DNA of 64,000 nucleotides from Streptomyces sp. CMB-StM0423 (GCF_002847285.1 NZ_CP025407.1:1488001-1552000), one strand, 5' to 3'. Counted from the stretch's first letter, positions 53,430 to 62,233 are shown. Numbers and translations: made by a program. Notes: a model not told the origin generated them from the letters alone.

Positions 53430-54700
53430 TGTCTTTCCCCAGGTGGGAGCGCACCCACGAGCCGGCCTCCAGCCGGGGACGCCGGGGCGGGCGCGGCGTG
53501 ACGCGGCAGCGGGCGGAACGCGACCGGGCCGTGCGTGAGGGGTGCTCGCGCGGTGGCGACGGGAACGCACCCCCCGGGGTGGCCTCCGGCCGGGGCTGGG
53601 GGGCGCCGGAGGCGGGGGGACACGTGGATCACGAGTCGGCTTCCGCCGGGGCCGAAGAGGCGCGGGAGCGGGCCGGACGCGAGGAGGCGGTGGGGAGCAC
53701 ACCACCGGGTGGCCTCCGGCCGGGACCGTGGAGAGGCACGCGGACCGGGGACGGGGACCCGCCAGCCCGCGGAACGCGGCGTGGCCGTGCCTGACAGCAG
53801 GCGCACGGTCGCGCCGCGAACGCTCACGGGTCGACCGCCGCCGGGCGGGATCGCGGGACGCGGGAGGGCGCGGACGCGGAAGCGGGCGGGACGCGACAGG
53901 CCGTGCGTGAGGGGGGCTCGCGCCCACGGGGTGGCCTCTCGTCGGGACGGGAGGGGCACAGAAACCCAACAGCGCGCGAAGCCCGACGGAGTCGCGCACG
54001 CCAGGGCTGCACGGCGGCGGCGGAGACACACAACACGGCGGGCTCCCGCCGGGACCGAGGAGCGGTGGGGGGCCGCGGGACGCGGGAGCGGGCGGGACGC
54101 GATGGAGCCGCCCCTGGCAGGGGTCGCGCCCTCACGGGTCCGCTGCCCCGCCGGGGCGGGACGCGACCATGGTCGGGAGCCCGTGGAACGCGACGGGCCG
54201 CGCCTGAGGGCTCGCGCAGCCGCGGCGGGAACGCGCCCACGCAGTGGCCGTCCGCCCCGGGCCGGGAGCGGCGCGGGCGGCAGGACGCGGGCTCCCGGTG
54301 TCCACGTTCGTGGCCGCCCCGCCCGCGACCATGCCCGCCTCGTTCGCGAGGATCCGCCGCGTGGCCGCGTTGGGCCGGCAGAAGGCGCTGGAGAACGTGC
54401 ACGAGCCTGGCCCGACCTCAGCCCCCGCGCGGCGAGGTCCGCCGCCGTCAGCCGCGCCGGCGGCTGCTCCACCGGCCGCTCGGCCGCTGCCCGTTCCATC
54501 GCCGAGCGGGCCGGATGCGAAACGGGGCCGTGCTTCGCGACGGCACGTACCCCGCCCGGCGCCCGTCCTACGCGCGCGGCCGGGGGCCCGCGTGGCGGGG
54601 GCTCGTCCCGACCGGGGCGGGGCGACGCGGCGAGGGCCGTGCCTCACCGCGGGCTCGCCCGCTCACGGTGGTGACGCGTCCGGCCCCGCCGGGGCCGCCC
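53430..54700. repeat. Degenerate repeat array without a convincing gene
   Basis: About 1.2 kb in which a few phrases recur in the same order at roughly 100-180-base intervals. GGAGCGGGCSGGACGCGA-like blocks lie at 53503, 53665, 53879, 54083 and 54150. GTGCGTGAGGGGxGCTCGCGC-like blocks lie at 53531, 53902 and 54200 (shortened). GGTGGCCTCCGGCCGG-like blocks lie at 53579, 53709 and 53930. Copies differ by substitutions and small indels. Frames in all directions give Arg/Pro/Gly-rich strings with no domain, so I treat it as noncoding. Tandem decay of a minisatellite-like unit is the simplest reading. Confidence 0.6.
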
Positions 54701-54711
54701 TCGCCGGCAAA

Positions 54712-54738
54712 ACCCGGCCCCGGTCGGCGGGGCCGGGA
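54712..54738. terminator. Terminator of the small membrane protein gene
   Basis: CCCGGCCCC and GGGGCCGGG form a 9-base stem around GGTCGGC, 12 bases beyond the stop of the leftward gene. Confidence 0.65.
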
Positions 54739-54749
54739 GGGGCGTGGCG

Positions 54750-55187
54750 TCAGACCTTCCAGGGCATCTCGAAGCCGAACTCGTACAGGTAGATGCCGAG
54801 CAGCACGCCGCAGATCACCAGACCGACCGCCGTCAGGATCGCGTTCCGCCGGCGGACCTTCGGGTCCAGGGCGCGCTGCGCGGCCTCCGTGACCTTCCGC
54901 TTCGTCCAGTGCAGGACTATCTGCGCCCACACGAACTCCGTCGCCCACACCGCCATGCCCGCGAAGATCACCAGCCAGCCGGGGCCCGGCAGCGGCAGCA
55001 GGATGATGCCCCCGATGACGATCGCCAGGCCCACTATGAAGACCCCGACCTGCCAGCTCACGTGCAGCGCGCGCGAGCGCTGGATGAAGTGCGGCGCCTT
55101 GGACCCCCACGTCCGGTGCTCCGGGGTGTCCGGCTTCTCGGGCTCGTCCAGCTTCGCCACCGGAGCGTCGGTGTCGGCTTTGTCCAT
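54750..55187 (-). CDS. Small PGPGW-type transmembrane protein (TIGR02611-like)
   Basis: A 145-residue protein with three hydrophobic segments: SWQVGVFIVGLAIVIGGIILLPLPGPGWLVIFAGMAVWATEFVW supplies two around the PLPGPGW motif, and AILTAVGLVICGVLLGIYLY the third. Between them is a basic loop (HWTKRKVTEAAQRALDPKVRRR). The family is common in actinobacteria and has no known function. The ATG at 55187 follows AGGGGGACGAGA; an ATG at 55223 is an alternative. Confidence 0.85.
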   Translation of the reverse strand: MDKADTDAPVAKLDEPEKPDTPEHRTWGSKAPHFIQRSRALHVSWQVGVFIVGLAIVIGGIILLPLPGPGWLVIFAGMAVWATEFVWAQIVLHWTKRKVTEAAQRALDPKVRRRNAILTAVGLVICGVLLGIYLYEFGFEMPWKV

Positions 55188-55385
55188 TCTCTCGTCCCCC
55201 TGATCGCCACGCTCGACATCCATGGACACACGTTACGGGTTGCGGCACCCCCGGCCGTCCACCCGCCGGACCGTCGTACGGGGCCCTTCTCCTCCCCAGG
55301 GTGTACGCCCCCGACCAGGCCGGCCCCGGTACCGGCACGGCCCCACCCGCACCCCCCGCGTGCCGCGCGCTCGACGCCGAGGGGG

Positions 55386-55443
55386 TTGACGTCGCGGCCA
55401 CCCGCGTTCTACGTTGGGCAAACCGGTTTGGCAAACCGGTTTG
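55386..55443 (+). promoter_or_regulatory. lacI operon promoter with two tandem LacI-type operators
   Basis: TTGACG (55386-55391) and TACGTT (55410-55415) are 18 bases apart. Immediately after come two identical 12-base palindromes, CAAACCGGTTTG at 55419-55430 and 55432-55443, one base apart. They cover the probable start site, as expected for an autoregulated LacI-family repressor. The tandem arrangement, one helical turn and a few bases apart centre to centre, suggests cooperative binding. Confidence 0.87.
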
Positions 55444-55460
55444 CGTGAGAGGAGAACGGG

Positions 55461-56513
55461 ATGGCACGACCGGTCATAGCGGATGTCGCCGCCCGTGCGG
55501 GCGTCAGCAGGACGACCGTCTCGCACGCCCTGTCCGGCAAGCGGCCCGTCAGCCCCAGCGTGCTCAAGCGCGTACAGGAGGCGATGGCCGAGCTCGGCTA
55601 CGTGCCGCGGCGCGCGGCCCAGACGCTCAAGAGCGGCGCTTCCCAGATCGTCGGCCTCATCGTGCCGGACATCAGCAACACCTTTTTCGCCGACCTCGCC
55701 AAGGGCGTCGAGGACGTCTCCCTGGAGCAGGGCTACAACGTCGTCTTCGGCAACACCGCCTTCGAGGTCGAACGCGAGCGCTTCCACCTCAACATGATCC
55801 GGTCGCGGGCCGTCGACGGCGTCGTCTACGCCGCCGGTGCGCCCTCGCCCGCCCCCGACACCGCCGAGATGCTGGCGGGGATCCCCTTCGTGCTGGTCGA
55901 CGAGGAGGTGCCGGGAATCGGCGCCACCAGCGTCGTCTCGGACAACGCGGAGGGCGGACGCCTCGCCGCCCGGCATCTGGCGGCCCTGGACCACCGGGAC
56001 GCCCTCGTGCTGTCCGCCTCGTCCCAGCTCATGTCGAGCCTTCGTCGCGTCGAAGGTTTCCGTGACCTCTGGCAGGAGACGGGCGGCAGTTGCGAGGTGC
56101 GCCCCGGTGGGTTCACCTACGACGGCGGCTACGCGGCCGTACGCGAAGCCGCCGCCCTCTTCCTCGACCGCGGCTTCACCTGCGTCTTCGCCGTCAACGA
56201 CATGATGGCCCTCGGCGCCGTCGCCGCCCTGCGCGACCTGGGGCTCGCCGTCCCGGCGGACGTCTCCGTCGTCGGCTTCGACGACGTGCTGGCGGCCCAC
56301 CTGATCGAGCCCGCGCTCACCACGGTGCGCCAGGACGCGGCCGTCCTCGGCCGGACCGCCGCCGAGGAGCTGTACCGCATCATCGCCGACCCCGGGAGCG
56401 GGCCCGAGCACACCGTGCTGCCCGTGACCTTAAGGGAACGCCACTCCACCGCGCCGGCGGCGACCCGCCGCCCGGCAGCCAGAAGGAGAGCGCCAGGCCG
56501 CACCAGAGAGTGA
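55461..56513 (+). CDS. LacI-family transcriptional repressor
   Basis: A 350-residue repressor. The N-terminal DNA-binding part is VIADVAARAGVSRTTVSHALSGKRPVSPSVLKRVQEAMAELGYVPRRAAQTLKSG, including the hinge helix. The ligand domain starts IVGLIVPDISNTFFADLAKGVEDV and contains FAVNDMMALGAVAALRDLG and VSVVGFDDVLAAHLIEPALTTVRQD. GAGAGGAG precedes the ATG. It is the first gene of the transporter-lactonase operon, with the next start 12 bases on, and most likely binds the two CAAACCGGTTTG sites. The Arg/Ala-rich tail of about 25 residues is extra. Confidence 0.95.
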   Translation: MARPVIADVAARAGVSRTTVSHALSGKRPVSPSVLKRVQEAMAELGYVPRRAAQTLKSGASQIVGLIVPDISNTFFADLAKGVEDVSLEQGYNVVFGNTAFEVERERFHLNMIRSRAVDGVVYAAGAPSPAPDTAEMLAGIPFVLVDEEVPGIGATSVVSDNAEGGRLAARHLAALDHRDALVLSASSQLMSSLRRVEGFRDLWQETGGSCEVRPGGFTYDGGYAAVREAAALFLDRGFTCVFAVNDMMALGAVAALRDLGLAVPADVSVVGFDDVLAAHLIEPALTTVRQDAAVLGRTAAEELYRIIADPGSGPEHTVLPVTLRERHSTAPAATRRPAARRRAPGRTRE

Positions 56514-56525
56514 GGAGCGTGAGAC

Positions 56526-57296
56526 GTGTCCGGCATCCATGTAGCACAGGCATCGAAGCTGTTCGTCAGCCGCCGGCGGGAGACGCTCGCGCTCTCGCGG
56601 ACGGAACTCAGCGTGGCATCCGGGGAGATCGTCTGCCTCGTCGGCCCGAGCGGCTGCGGCAAGACCACGCTGATGAACCTCATCGCCGGCTTCGAGCAGC
56701 CCACGGAGGGCAGCGTCGAGGTCGGCGGCCGGCGGGTCGAGGGCCCGTCGGCGGACCGCGCCGTCGTCTTCCAGGCGGACGCGGTCTTCCCCTGGCTGAC
56801 CGTGCGGGACAACGTCTCGTACGGCCCGCGCACGCGCGGCGTACCGCGCTCGGAGTGGGCGCCGGCCGTCGACCACTTCCTGGCCCAGGTCGGGCTGAGC
56901 GACTTCGCCGACGCCTACCCCAAGGAGCTGTCCGGCGGCATGCGCAAGCGCGTCGACCTGGCCCGCGCCTACGTCAACGAGCCCGAGGTGCTGCTGCTCG
57001 ACGAGCCGTTCGGCGCGCTCGACCTGTTCACCAAGGAGGAGATGTGGCTCTTCCTGATCAAGACGTGGGAGGCCGCGCCGAAGACCGTCCTCTTCGTCAC
57101 CCACGACATCGAGGAAGCCCTCTTCCTCGGTGACCGGATCGCGGTCATGACGCCGCGCCCGGCACGGGTGCGCGAGATCGTCGAGGTCCCCTTCGACCGG
57201 CCCCGGGACCTCGACGTCCGCGGCGAGCCCGAGTTCCAGCAACTGCGCCTGCGCATCGCCCATCTGCTGAGGGAGACGACCGATGACGCTGCCTGA
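56526..57296 (+). CDS. ABC transporter ATPase, NitT/TauT type
   Basis: A 256-residue ATPase with Walker A GPSGCGKTT, VFQADAVFPWLTVRDN, signature LSGGMRKRVDLARAY, Walker [13 protein letters not shown] and FVTHDIEEALFL. In the signature Lys-Arg replaces the usual Gln-Arg (MRKR rather than MxQR), an uncommon change. GTG start. It is the second transporter of this class in the window and is controlled by a LacI instead of a ROK protein. Confidence 0.94.
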   Translation: MSGIHVAQASKLFVSRRRETLALSRTELSVASGEIVCLVGPSGCGKTTLMNLIAGFEQPTEGSVEVGGRRVEGPSADRAVVFQADAVFPWLTVRDNVSYGPRTRGVPRSEWAPAVDHFLAQVGLSDFADAYPKELSGGMRKRVDLARAYVNEPEVLLLDEPFGALDLFTKEEMWLFLIKTWEAAPKTVLFVTHDIEEALFLGDRIAVMTPRPARVREIVEVPFDRPRDLDVRGEPEFQQLRLRIAHLLRETTDDAA

Positions 57297-58116
57297 GACG
57301 ACTCCCGTACGCCCGCCCGCGGCGCCGGACCAGCCGGCCCGTACGCCGAAGCACCCCGCGCGGCGGCTGGCGGGCCCCGCGCTGTCCGTGGCCGTGATCG
57401 CGCTGGCGCTGTTCTTGTGGTGGCTCTTCACCACCGCCACCGACGCCATCGACCCGCTGAAGTTCCCCGCGCCCGACAAGGTGTGGGACAGCGCGTCGAA
57501 CCTGCGCGAGACGCTGTGGTCCGACGCCACCGCGACGCTCGGCCGGGTCGTGGTCTCGTGGTCCGTCGGCAGCGCCCTCGGCGTCGCGGTGGGGCTGCTC
57601 ATGTCCCGTTCCCGCACGCTGTTCTACGCGCTGACGCCGGTGATCGAGGCCGTCCGGCCGATCCCGCCGGTGGCCCTGATCCCGTTCGTCATCCTGTGGT
57701 TCGGCATCGGCGACAGCGGCAAGATCTTCCTCGGCGCGCTGGCCTCGTTCATGGTCATGGTCGTCAACACGATCGTGGCCGCGGGGAACGTCAACCCGCT
57801 GTACGGCCGGGCCGCCAGGTCGCTGGGCGCGGGATCCGGGCAGGTCTACCGCACCGTGGTGCTGCGGGCCATCGTCCCCGAGCTGCTCTCCGGGCTGCGG
57901 ATCGGCAGCGCGCTGACGTTCGCGGTCGTCGTGGCCGCGGAGTTCCAGGGCGCGCAGAGCGGGCTGGGGCGGCTGATCATGCAGGCCAGCCGCACCCTCA
58001 ACACCCCGTCGGTGCTGGTGGGCACGATCATCATCGCGATCGAGGCCGTCCTGCTCGACCGGATCATCAAGCTGCTGAGCGACCGGGCCACGCGCTGGTC
58101 CGCGTCGGCTCCGTGA
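57283..58116 (+). CDS. ABC transporter permease, NitT/TauT type
   Basis: A 277-residue membrane subunit with about six helices after a proline-rich cytoplasmic N-terminus. VIEAVRPIPPVALIPFVILWFGIGDSGKIFLGALASFMVMVVNTIVAAGNV is the characteristic core, and ARSLGAGSGQVYRTVVLRAIVPELLSGLRIG contains the ATPase-contact loop. The start overlaps the ATPase end by 14 bases. Confidence 0.94.
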   Translation: MTLPETTPVRPPAAPDQPARTPKHPARRLAGPALSVAVIALALFLWWLFTTATDAIDPLKFPAPDKVWDSASNLRETLWSDATATLGRVVVSWSVGSALGVAVGLLMSRSRTLFYALTPVIEAVRPIPPVALIPFVILWFGIGDSGKIFLGALASFMVMVVNTIVAAGNVNPLYGRAARSLGAGSGQVYRTVVLRAIVPELLSGLRIGSALTFAVVVAAEFQGAQSGLGRLIMQASRTLNTPSVLVGTIIIAIEAVLLDRIIKLLSDRATRWSASAP

Positions 58117-58177
58117 GCGCTCCCCGCGCCGTCCCGACGCCGGGGCGCGCGCACGAACCACCCGAGGAGGGCACGAC

Positions 58178-59293
58178 ATGCGCACGTCCTCACCCCTGAC
58201 CGCCGGCCTCGCCGTCTCCGCCGCCCTGCTGCTCACCCTGTCCGCCTGCGGCTCGGGCTCCGAGCCCGGCGGCGGCGACCCGAACACGGTGCGGCTGGGC
58301 ATCTCCCCGTTCCAGGACACCATGCTGCCGATCATCGGCCAGGAGAAGGGCTGGTTCGAAGAGGAGGGCCTGAACGTCGAGCTGAAGACGCTCGCGTGGA
58401 ACACGGTGACGCCCTCGGTCGCCTCCGGCTCCGTGGACGTGGCGATCAACAACACCACGGGCCTGGTCTCGGTGGCCGAAGCCACGGGCGACATGGTCTA
58501 CGCCTACGGCTTCAACCCGTTCACCGAGGGCTCCGCCCTCGTCGCCCGACCCGGCAGCGACCTCACGACGTACGAGGACGCCGTCAAGAAGGGCGCGGAC
58601 GAGGAGAAGGCGCGTACCGAGGTCATCGAGCAACTGCGCGGCAAGACGGTCGTCACCACCAACGCCACCGACATGGGCAAGGCCCTCGACTACGCGCTGG
58701 AGTCGGTCGGCATGTCGACCGACGACGTGACGGTCATCGACATGGACCCCGACCAGGGCCTCGCCGCGTTCCTCTCCGGTACGGGCGACGCCTACATCGG
58801 CGGCGCCCCGCAGCGCGCCCGGGCCGTCGCCGACGGCTCCCCGGTGCTGCTGGCCGGTCCCGACCTGGCCCCGCCGCCGATCAACGGCTGGGTCACCACG
58901 GACTCGTACCTGGACGAGCACGAGGACAAGATCCTCAAGCTCACCCACGTCATGCACCGCATCTTCCGCTACTGCGACGCCGAGACCGAGGCGTGCGGGA
59001 AGACGATCACGGACCGGCTCAACAAGGAGACCGGCAGCCAGTCCAGCGTCGAGGACTTCGTGGCCGCCTGGCAGAAGATCGAGCTGTACGCGCCGAACGC
59101 GGCCGCGGTGAAGAAGTGGGTCCTGGACGAGGACGGCGTCGCCTACTGGAAGCGCACCTGGGACGGCGACAACGACTACCTGACCCGCACCGGCGCCCTC
59201 GGCTCCCCGGTCGACCCGAAGAAGCACTTCGCGGGCGGGCAGGTCTGGCAGGACTACGTCGACAAGTACGGCGAGCACGAAGAGGGCTACTGA
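58178..59293 (+). CDS. ABC transporter substrate-binding lipoprotein, NitT/TauT type
   Basis: A 371-residue lipoprotein with lipobox LSAC (Cys24). The domain begins VRLGISPFQDTMLPIIGQEKGWFEEEGLNVELKTLAWNTVTPSVASGSVDVAINNTTG, typical of the NMT1/TauA group. It is longer than usual at the C-terminus (FRYCDAETEACGKTITDRLNKETG with two extra Cys). GAGGAGG precedes the ATG. The ligand is probably linked to the lactonase-like and amidotransferase-like enzymes downstream; not assigned. Confidence 0.92.
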   Translation: MRTSSPLTAGLAVSAALLLTLSACGSGSEPGGGDPNTVRLGISPFQDTMLPIIGQEKGWFEEEGLNVELKTLAWNTVTPSVASGSVDVAINNTTGLVSVAEATGDMVYAYGFNPFTEGSALVARPGSDLTTYEDAVKKGADEEKARTEVIEQLRGKTVVTTNATDMGKALDYALESVGMSTDDVTVIDMDPDQGLAAFLSGTGDAYIGGAPQRARAVADGSPVLLAGPDLAPPPINGWVTTDSYLDEHEDKILKLTHVMHRIFRYCDAETEACGKTITDRLNKETGSQSSVEDFVAAWQKIELYAPNAAAVKKWVLDEDGVAYWKRTWDGDNDYLTRTGALGSPVDPKKHFAGGQVWQDYVDKYGEHEEGY

Positions 59294-59337
59294 GCACGGC
59301 GGCCCCACGGGCCGGCAGGCAGAGCGAGGAGGACGCC

Positions 59338-60171
59338 ATGAGCGGCAAGCACACCATCCACCACATCGTGACCGGCGAGCTGGAGAGCTCGCTGTCGGTG
59401 AGCCTGCTGAACAGCGGCGCGCATCCGGATCTCGACCGCGAGTCCGTGCTCCCGTACGGCTACCGCCACGACATCCGGCGCCGGGACGGCAGCCTCCACG
59501 AGGGCGTGATGGTGCCGGTGCCGGTCTGGCTCATCGAGGGCGCGGACCGCACCATCCTCATCGACACCGGCCTCGGCGACCTCGACGAGGTCTCGGCCAT
59601 GCAGTCGCGCTACGGCGTCGGCTTCGTCGCCGAGCGCCGCGGGTCGCAGCAGGACATCGTCGCGGGCCTGGCCAGGCACGGCGTCCGGCCGGAGGACGTG
59701 GACGTCGTGGTCCTCACGCACCTGCACTTCGACCACATCGGAAACAACGAGCTTTTCCCGCGGGCGACCTTCGTCGTGCAACGCGACGAGCTGCCGCAGG
59801 GAATCGCGCCGCCGCAGTTCTGCATGTTCTATTACCCGGAGTACTCGTACAAGGTCACCGACGTACGCGACCGGCTCCGGGTGATCGACGGCGACGTGGA
59901 ACTCGCGGACGGCATCAGGCTGGTGAAGATCGGCGGCCACACCCCCGGCTGCATGGTGGTCATGGTCGAGACCGAGAGCGGCACCGTCTGCCTCACCAGC
60001 GACGTCATGTACAACTACCGGAATCTGGAGCTGAACTGGCCGATGGGGTCCTTCTGGGACCTGGCCCAGCTCATGCGTGGATACGACCGGCTGCATCGCG
60101 AGGCCGACATCATCGTCCCCGAGCACGACTGGCAGTTCACGGAGCACTTCCCGAAAGGAACCATTCGTTGA
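59338..60171 (+). CDS. Metallo-beta-lactamase-fold lactonase (AHL-lactonase-like)
   Basis: A 277-residue binuclear zinc hydrolase. The metal motif HLHFDH supplies His128, His130, Asp132 and His133; then His201 (GGHTPG), Asp222 (TSDVMY) and His263 (PEHDW). VPVWLIEGADRTILIDTGLGDLDEV is the usual opening of the AttM/AiiA-like group. Such enzymes hydrolyse acyl-homoserine lactones or other lactones. Here the ABC context points to a catabolic or detoxifying role on an imported compound. The last residues HFPKGTIR end right at the border of a tnpB element remnant, so the native C-terminus may have been changed. Confidence 0.9.
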   Translation: MSGKHTIHHIVTGELESSLSVSLLNSGAHPDLDRESVLPYGYRHDIRRRDGSLHEGVMVPVPVWLIEGADRTILIDTGLGDLDEVSAMQSRYGVGFVAERRGSQQDIVAGLARHGVRPEDVDVVVLTHLHFDHIGNNELFPRATFVVQRDELPQGIAPPQFCMFYYPEYSYKVTDVRDRLRVIDGDVELADGIRLVKIGGHTPGCMVVMVETESGTVCLTSDVMYNYRNLELNWPMGSFWDLAQLMRGYDRLHREADIIVPEHDWQFTEHFPKGTIR

Positions 60172-60773
60172 CGCTCCCTTCCCTGAGTGGAGAGGGTTCT
60201 TACGGCTCGCACCGTGAGACTTCCTGTTTCCTTGCCGACTGCCCGCCCGGAGAACTCCGTTGAGGTCTTGCACCAGCTCCGCAGCCTGTAACGGCCCGTC
60301 CGGCCGCCAGGAGGTTCTTCGCTGCGTTCACGTCCCGATCGCGGGTCGTTCCGCAGTCGCACGTCCAGGTGCGAATGTGCAGGGGCATCTCGTCTTGCAG
60401 GGTGAACACAGCCTGGAGGAGGGAAACCACCGGTCGACCACGATCACTGTGCGGCCATACCAGGCGGCTTTGTCCTCCAGCATCCTCCGGAACTGCGACC
60501 ATGCCGCATCGCTGGTGGCGCGGGCAAGGTTGTGGTTCTTGACCGTGTTACGTACGTCCTGACGGAGCGCCCACGCCTCACTGCGGGCAGCGAGCGCCAT
60601 GTCGTAGACCTTCCGCAGTCACGCTCACAAGTGAGCGGGACCGCCGGTTAGAGATCAATCCTGCCGGTCAGAGCGCTGGGATCCCTCTCGGCGGCGAACC
60701 CAGCCCGTTGCCCTGCTCCGCAGGACCGTTTCCCCTCCGCCCTGAAGGACGGAGTATTCACGGAGGTAAACCG
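60172..60773 (-). mobile_element. Remnant of a second IS200/IS605-type tnpB element
   Basis: The DNA between two genes of the same operon carries a frameshifted tnpB piece and two end-like sequences. The right end (in tnpB orientation) holds CTCCACTCAGGGAAGGGAG at about 60184-60202 and abuts the lactonase stop at GTCAAC. The other side has CTCCGCCCTGAAGGACGGAG (about 60734-60753), an imperfect hairpin of the type seen at ends of these elements. It is unrelated in detail to the intact element at 1955-3345. Confidence 0.7.
60200..60615 (-). pseudogene. tnpB remnant (C-terminal part, frameshifted)
   Basis: Reading leftward, one frame gives VKNHNLARATSDAAWSQFRRMLEDKAAWYGRTVIVVDRWFPSSRLCS. The sequence then continues in a second frame with LQDEMPLHIRTWTCDCGTTRDRDVNAAKNLLAAG. 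These are the TnpB region between the RuvC Glu and the final Asp, including the zinc ribbon. The frameshift falls exactly inside the first Cys pair (about 60395-60410). The N-terminal two thirds, with the first catalytic Asp, are missing. The final DVNAAKN motif is the common form, unlike the intact TnpB in this window. Confidence 0.85.
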
Positions 60774-61571
60774 ATGACCGCGAAGAAACTGCTGCTCCTC
60801 GGTGAGTCGTGGACCACGCACATGATTCACCAGAAGGGCTTCGACACCTTCACGACCACGGAGTACGCCGAGGGTGCGGGCCCGCTCACGGCGGCGCTGT
60901 CGCGGCGCGGCTGGGAGGTCGACCACCTCCCGGCGCACACCATAGAGCGGGACTTCCCCACCGACGCCGCGCGGCTGGGCGCGTACGACTGCGTCGTCGT
61001 CTCCGACGTCGGCGTGAACACCTTCCAGCTCACCCGCTCCGTCTTCACCGACGGCGACCGGGACGTGGACCGGCTGGGGATGCTCCGGACGTACGTGGAG
61101 GAGGGCGGCGGGCTGGCCATGGTCGGCGGCTACCTGTCGTTCGCGGGCATCGACGGCAAGGCGCGCTACGGCGCCAGCCCGCTGGCCGACGTCCTGCCCG
61201 TCCGCGTACTCGACCACGACGACCGCCGCGAACTCCCGGACGGCCGCATCCCCGCCCCGCGCCCGGAGCCGCACCCGGCACTGCCGGAGGTGGCGGGGCC
61301 GTGGCCGTACCTGCTGGGCTACAACAAGACGGTGCTGCGTGAGGAGGCGACGCTGCTCGCGGAGATCGACGGCGACCCGCTGATCGCGGTACGCGAGGTG
61401 GGCGCGGGCCGCACGTCGGTCTTCACCTCCGACATGTCGGCCCACTGGGCCCCGGCGGCGTTCACGGGCTGGCGCGGCTACGGCGCACTGTGGGACGCAC
61501 TGCTGACCTGGACGGCGAACGCCCGGCGGGGCGCGGCGGAGCCGGCGACGCAGGGACCGACGGCGGGTTAG
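60774..61571 (+). CDS. Class I glutamine-amidotransferase-like protein (PF07090-like)
   Basis: A 265-residue protein of the flavodoxin-like GATase1 fold. LLLLGESWTTHMIHQKGFDTFTTTEYAEGA at the start, CVVVSDVGVNTFQL, and EEGGGLAMVGGYLSFAGIDGKARYGASPLADVLPV contain the usual turn around the nucleophile. The expected nucleophile Cys is replaced by Gly in MVGGYLSF, so a classical glutaminase reaction is unlikely. FTSDMSAHWAP near the end has a conserved His. The ATG at 60774 follows GGAGGT. It was probably next to the lactonase gene before the tnpB element entered. Role unknown. Confidence 0.8.
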   Translation: MTAKKLLLLGESWTTHMIHQKGFDTFTTTEYAEGAGPLTAALSRRGWEVDHLPAHTIERDFPTDAARLGAYDCVVVSDVGVNTFQLTRSVFTDGDRDVDRLGMLRTYVEEGGGLAMVGGYLSFAGIDGKARYGASPLADVLPVRVLDHDDRRELPDGRIPAPRPEPHPALPEVAGPWPYLLGYNKTVLREEATLLAEIDGDPLIAVREVGAGRTSVFTSDMSAHWAPAAFTGWRGYGALWDALLTWTANARRGAAEPATQGPTAG

Positions 61572-62230
61572 CCGGCCCGCGGGGGGGGCGGTGCCAGAGC
61601 AGGGGGAGGCCGGCCCGACAGGACGGGGACGACGGGACCGGGACGACAGGACCGGCGCGTTGGGCCGGGACGGTCGGGCTGCGTGACGGGCGGCGCCCGG
61701 CCGCGTAATCGGGGGTGCGGCCGGGCACCGCCCGCCGCACGCCACCGACCCTTCACCGCACCACCCCAGCCGGCCCTTACCGCCGGGCGCCCGCCAGGCG
61801 GCGGGGCCGCCGGGCGCTGTAGCTCCGGGGGCGGAGGCGGAGACACGGGGCGACCGCGCCTGAGGCGGCCCGCCGGGGCCGCAAGGACCGGGGCGACGGG
61901 CAGCGCCCCGGCCGGGTAGTCGGGGGTACGGCCGGGCGGCGCCCGACGTGCGCCCCGGGCCCGTCACCGAGGCTTCGCCGAGGCGGCCCCTTCGACCTGT
62001 GGCGCCGCCTCGGTACGGGTGGGGCGCCCGGCGTTCGGGCTACTCGCTGCCGCTCGGCCTTCCCTGGCTGGGGGGCCCGACCAACCGCACCGGCTTCAGC
62101 GGCTGTTACTCCCGCGATCGCGCGAAAGCGCCCCGGTGCCCGGCCCCTTCCCGGTCGGCGGTGACGCCACGACCCCGCACCGGAGCGCCCCCGTGCCGGG
62201 CTCCCCCGTTGCCCGCGGTGGAGCCGCGAG
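61572..62230. repeat. Intergenic region with two matching stem-loops (61695-61726 and 61905-61937)
   Basis: No gene is recognised in these 660 bases. GCCCGGCCGC (61695-61704) pairs with GCGGCCGGGC (61717-61726) around GTAATCGGGGGT. About 210 bases on, a second copy has a similar stem (CCCCGGCCGG and CGGCCGGGC) around GTAGTCGGGGGT. Loop and flanks (ACGGGCxGCGCC) are also shared, so these are duplicated units and not chance GC hairpins. A terminator for the operon upstream is the simplest role. At about 61979-62010 GAGGCGGC and GCCGCCTC form another inverted pair. Confidence 0.55.
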
Positions 62231-62233
62231 TGC

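Noticed and set aside
53402..54499. 365-codon minus-strand frame in the repeat array
   Set aside because: It consists of Pro/Arg-rich repeats with no domain, and other frames are equally open. I treat the region as noncoding repeats.
53430..54700. CRISPR array
   Set aside because: The repeat phrases vary in sequence and spacing, with no constant short repeat and unique spacers, and no cas genes lie nearby.
59338..60171. Firm call as a quorum-quenching AHL lactonase
   Set aside because: All metal ligands fit, but the same motif set occurs in many other MBL hydrolases, and the operon context allows other lactones.
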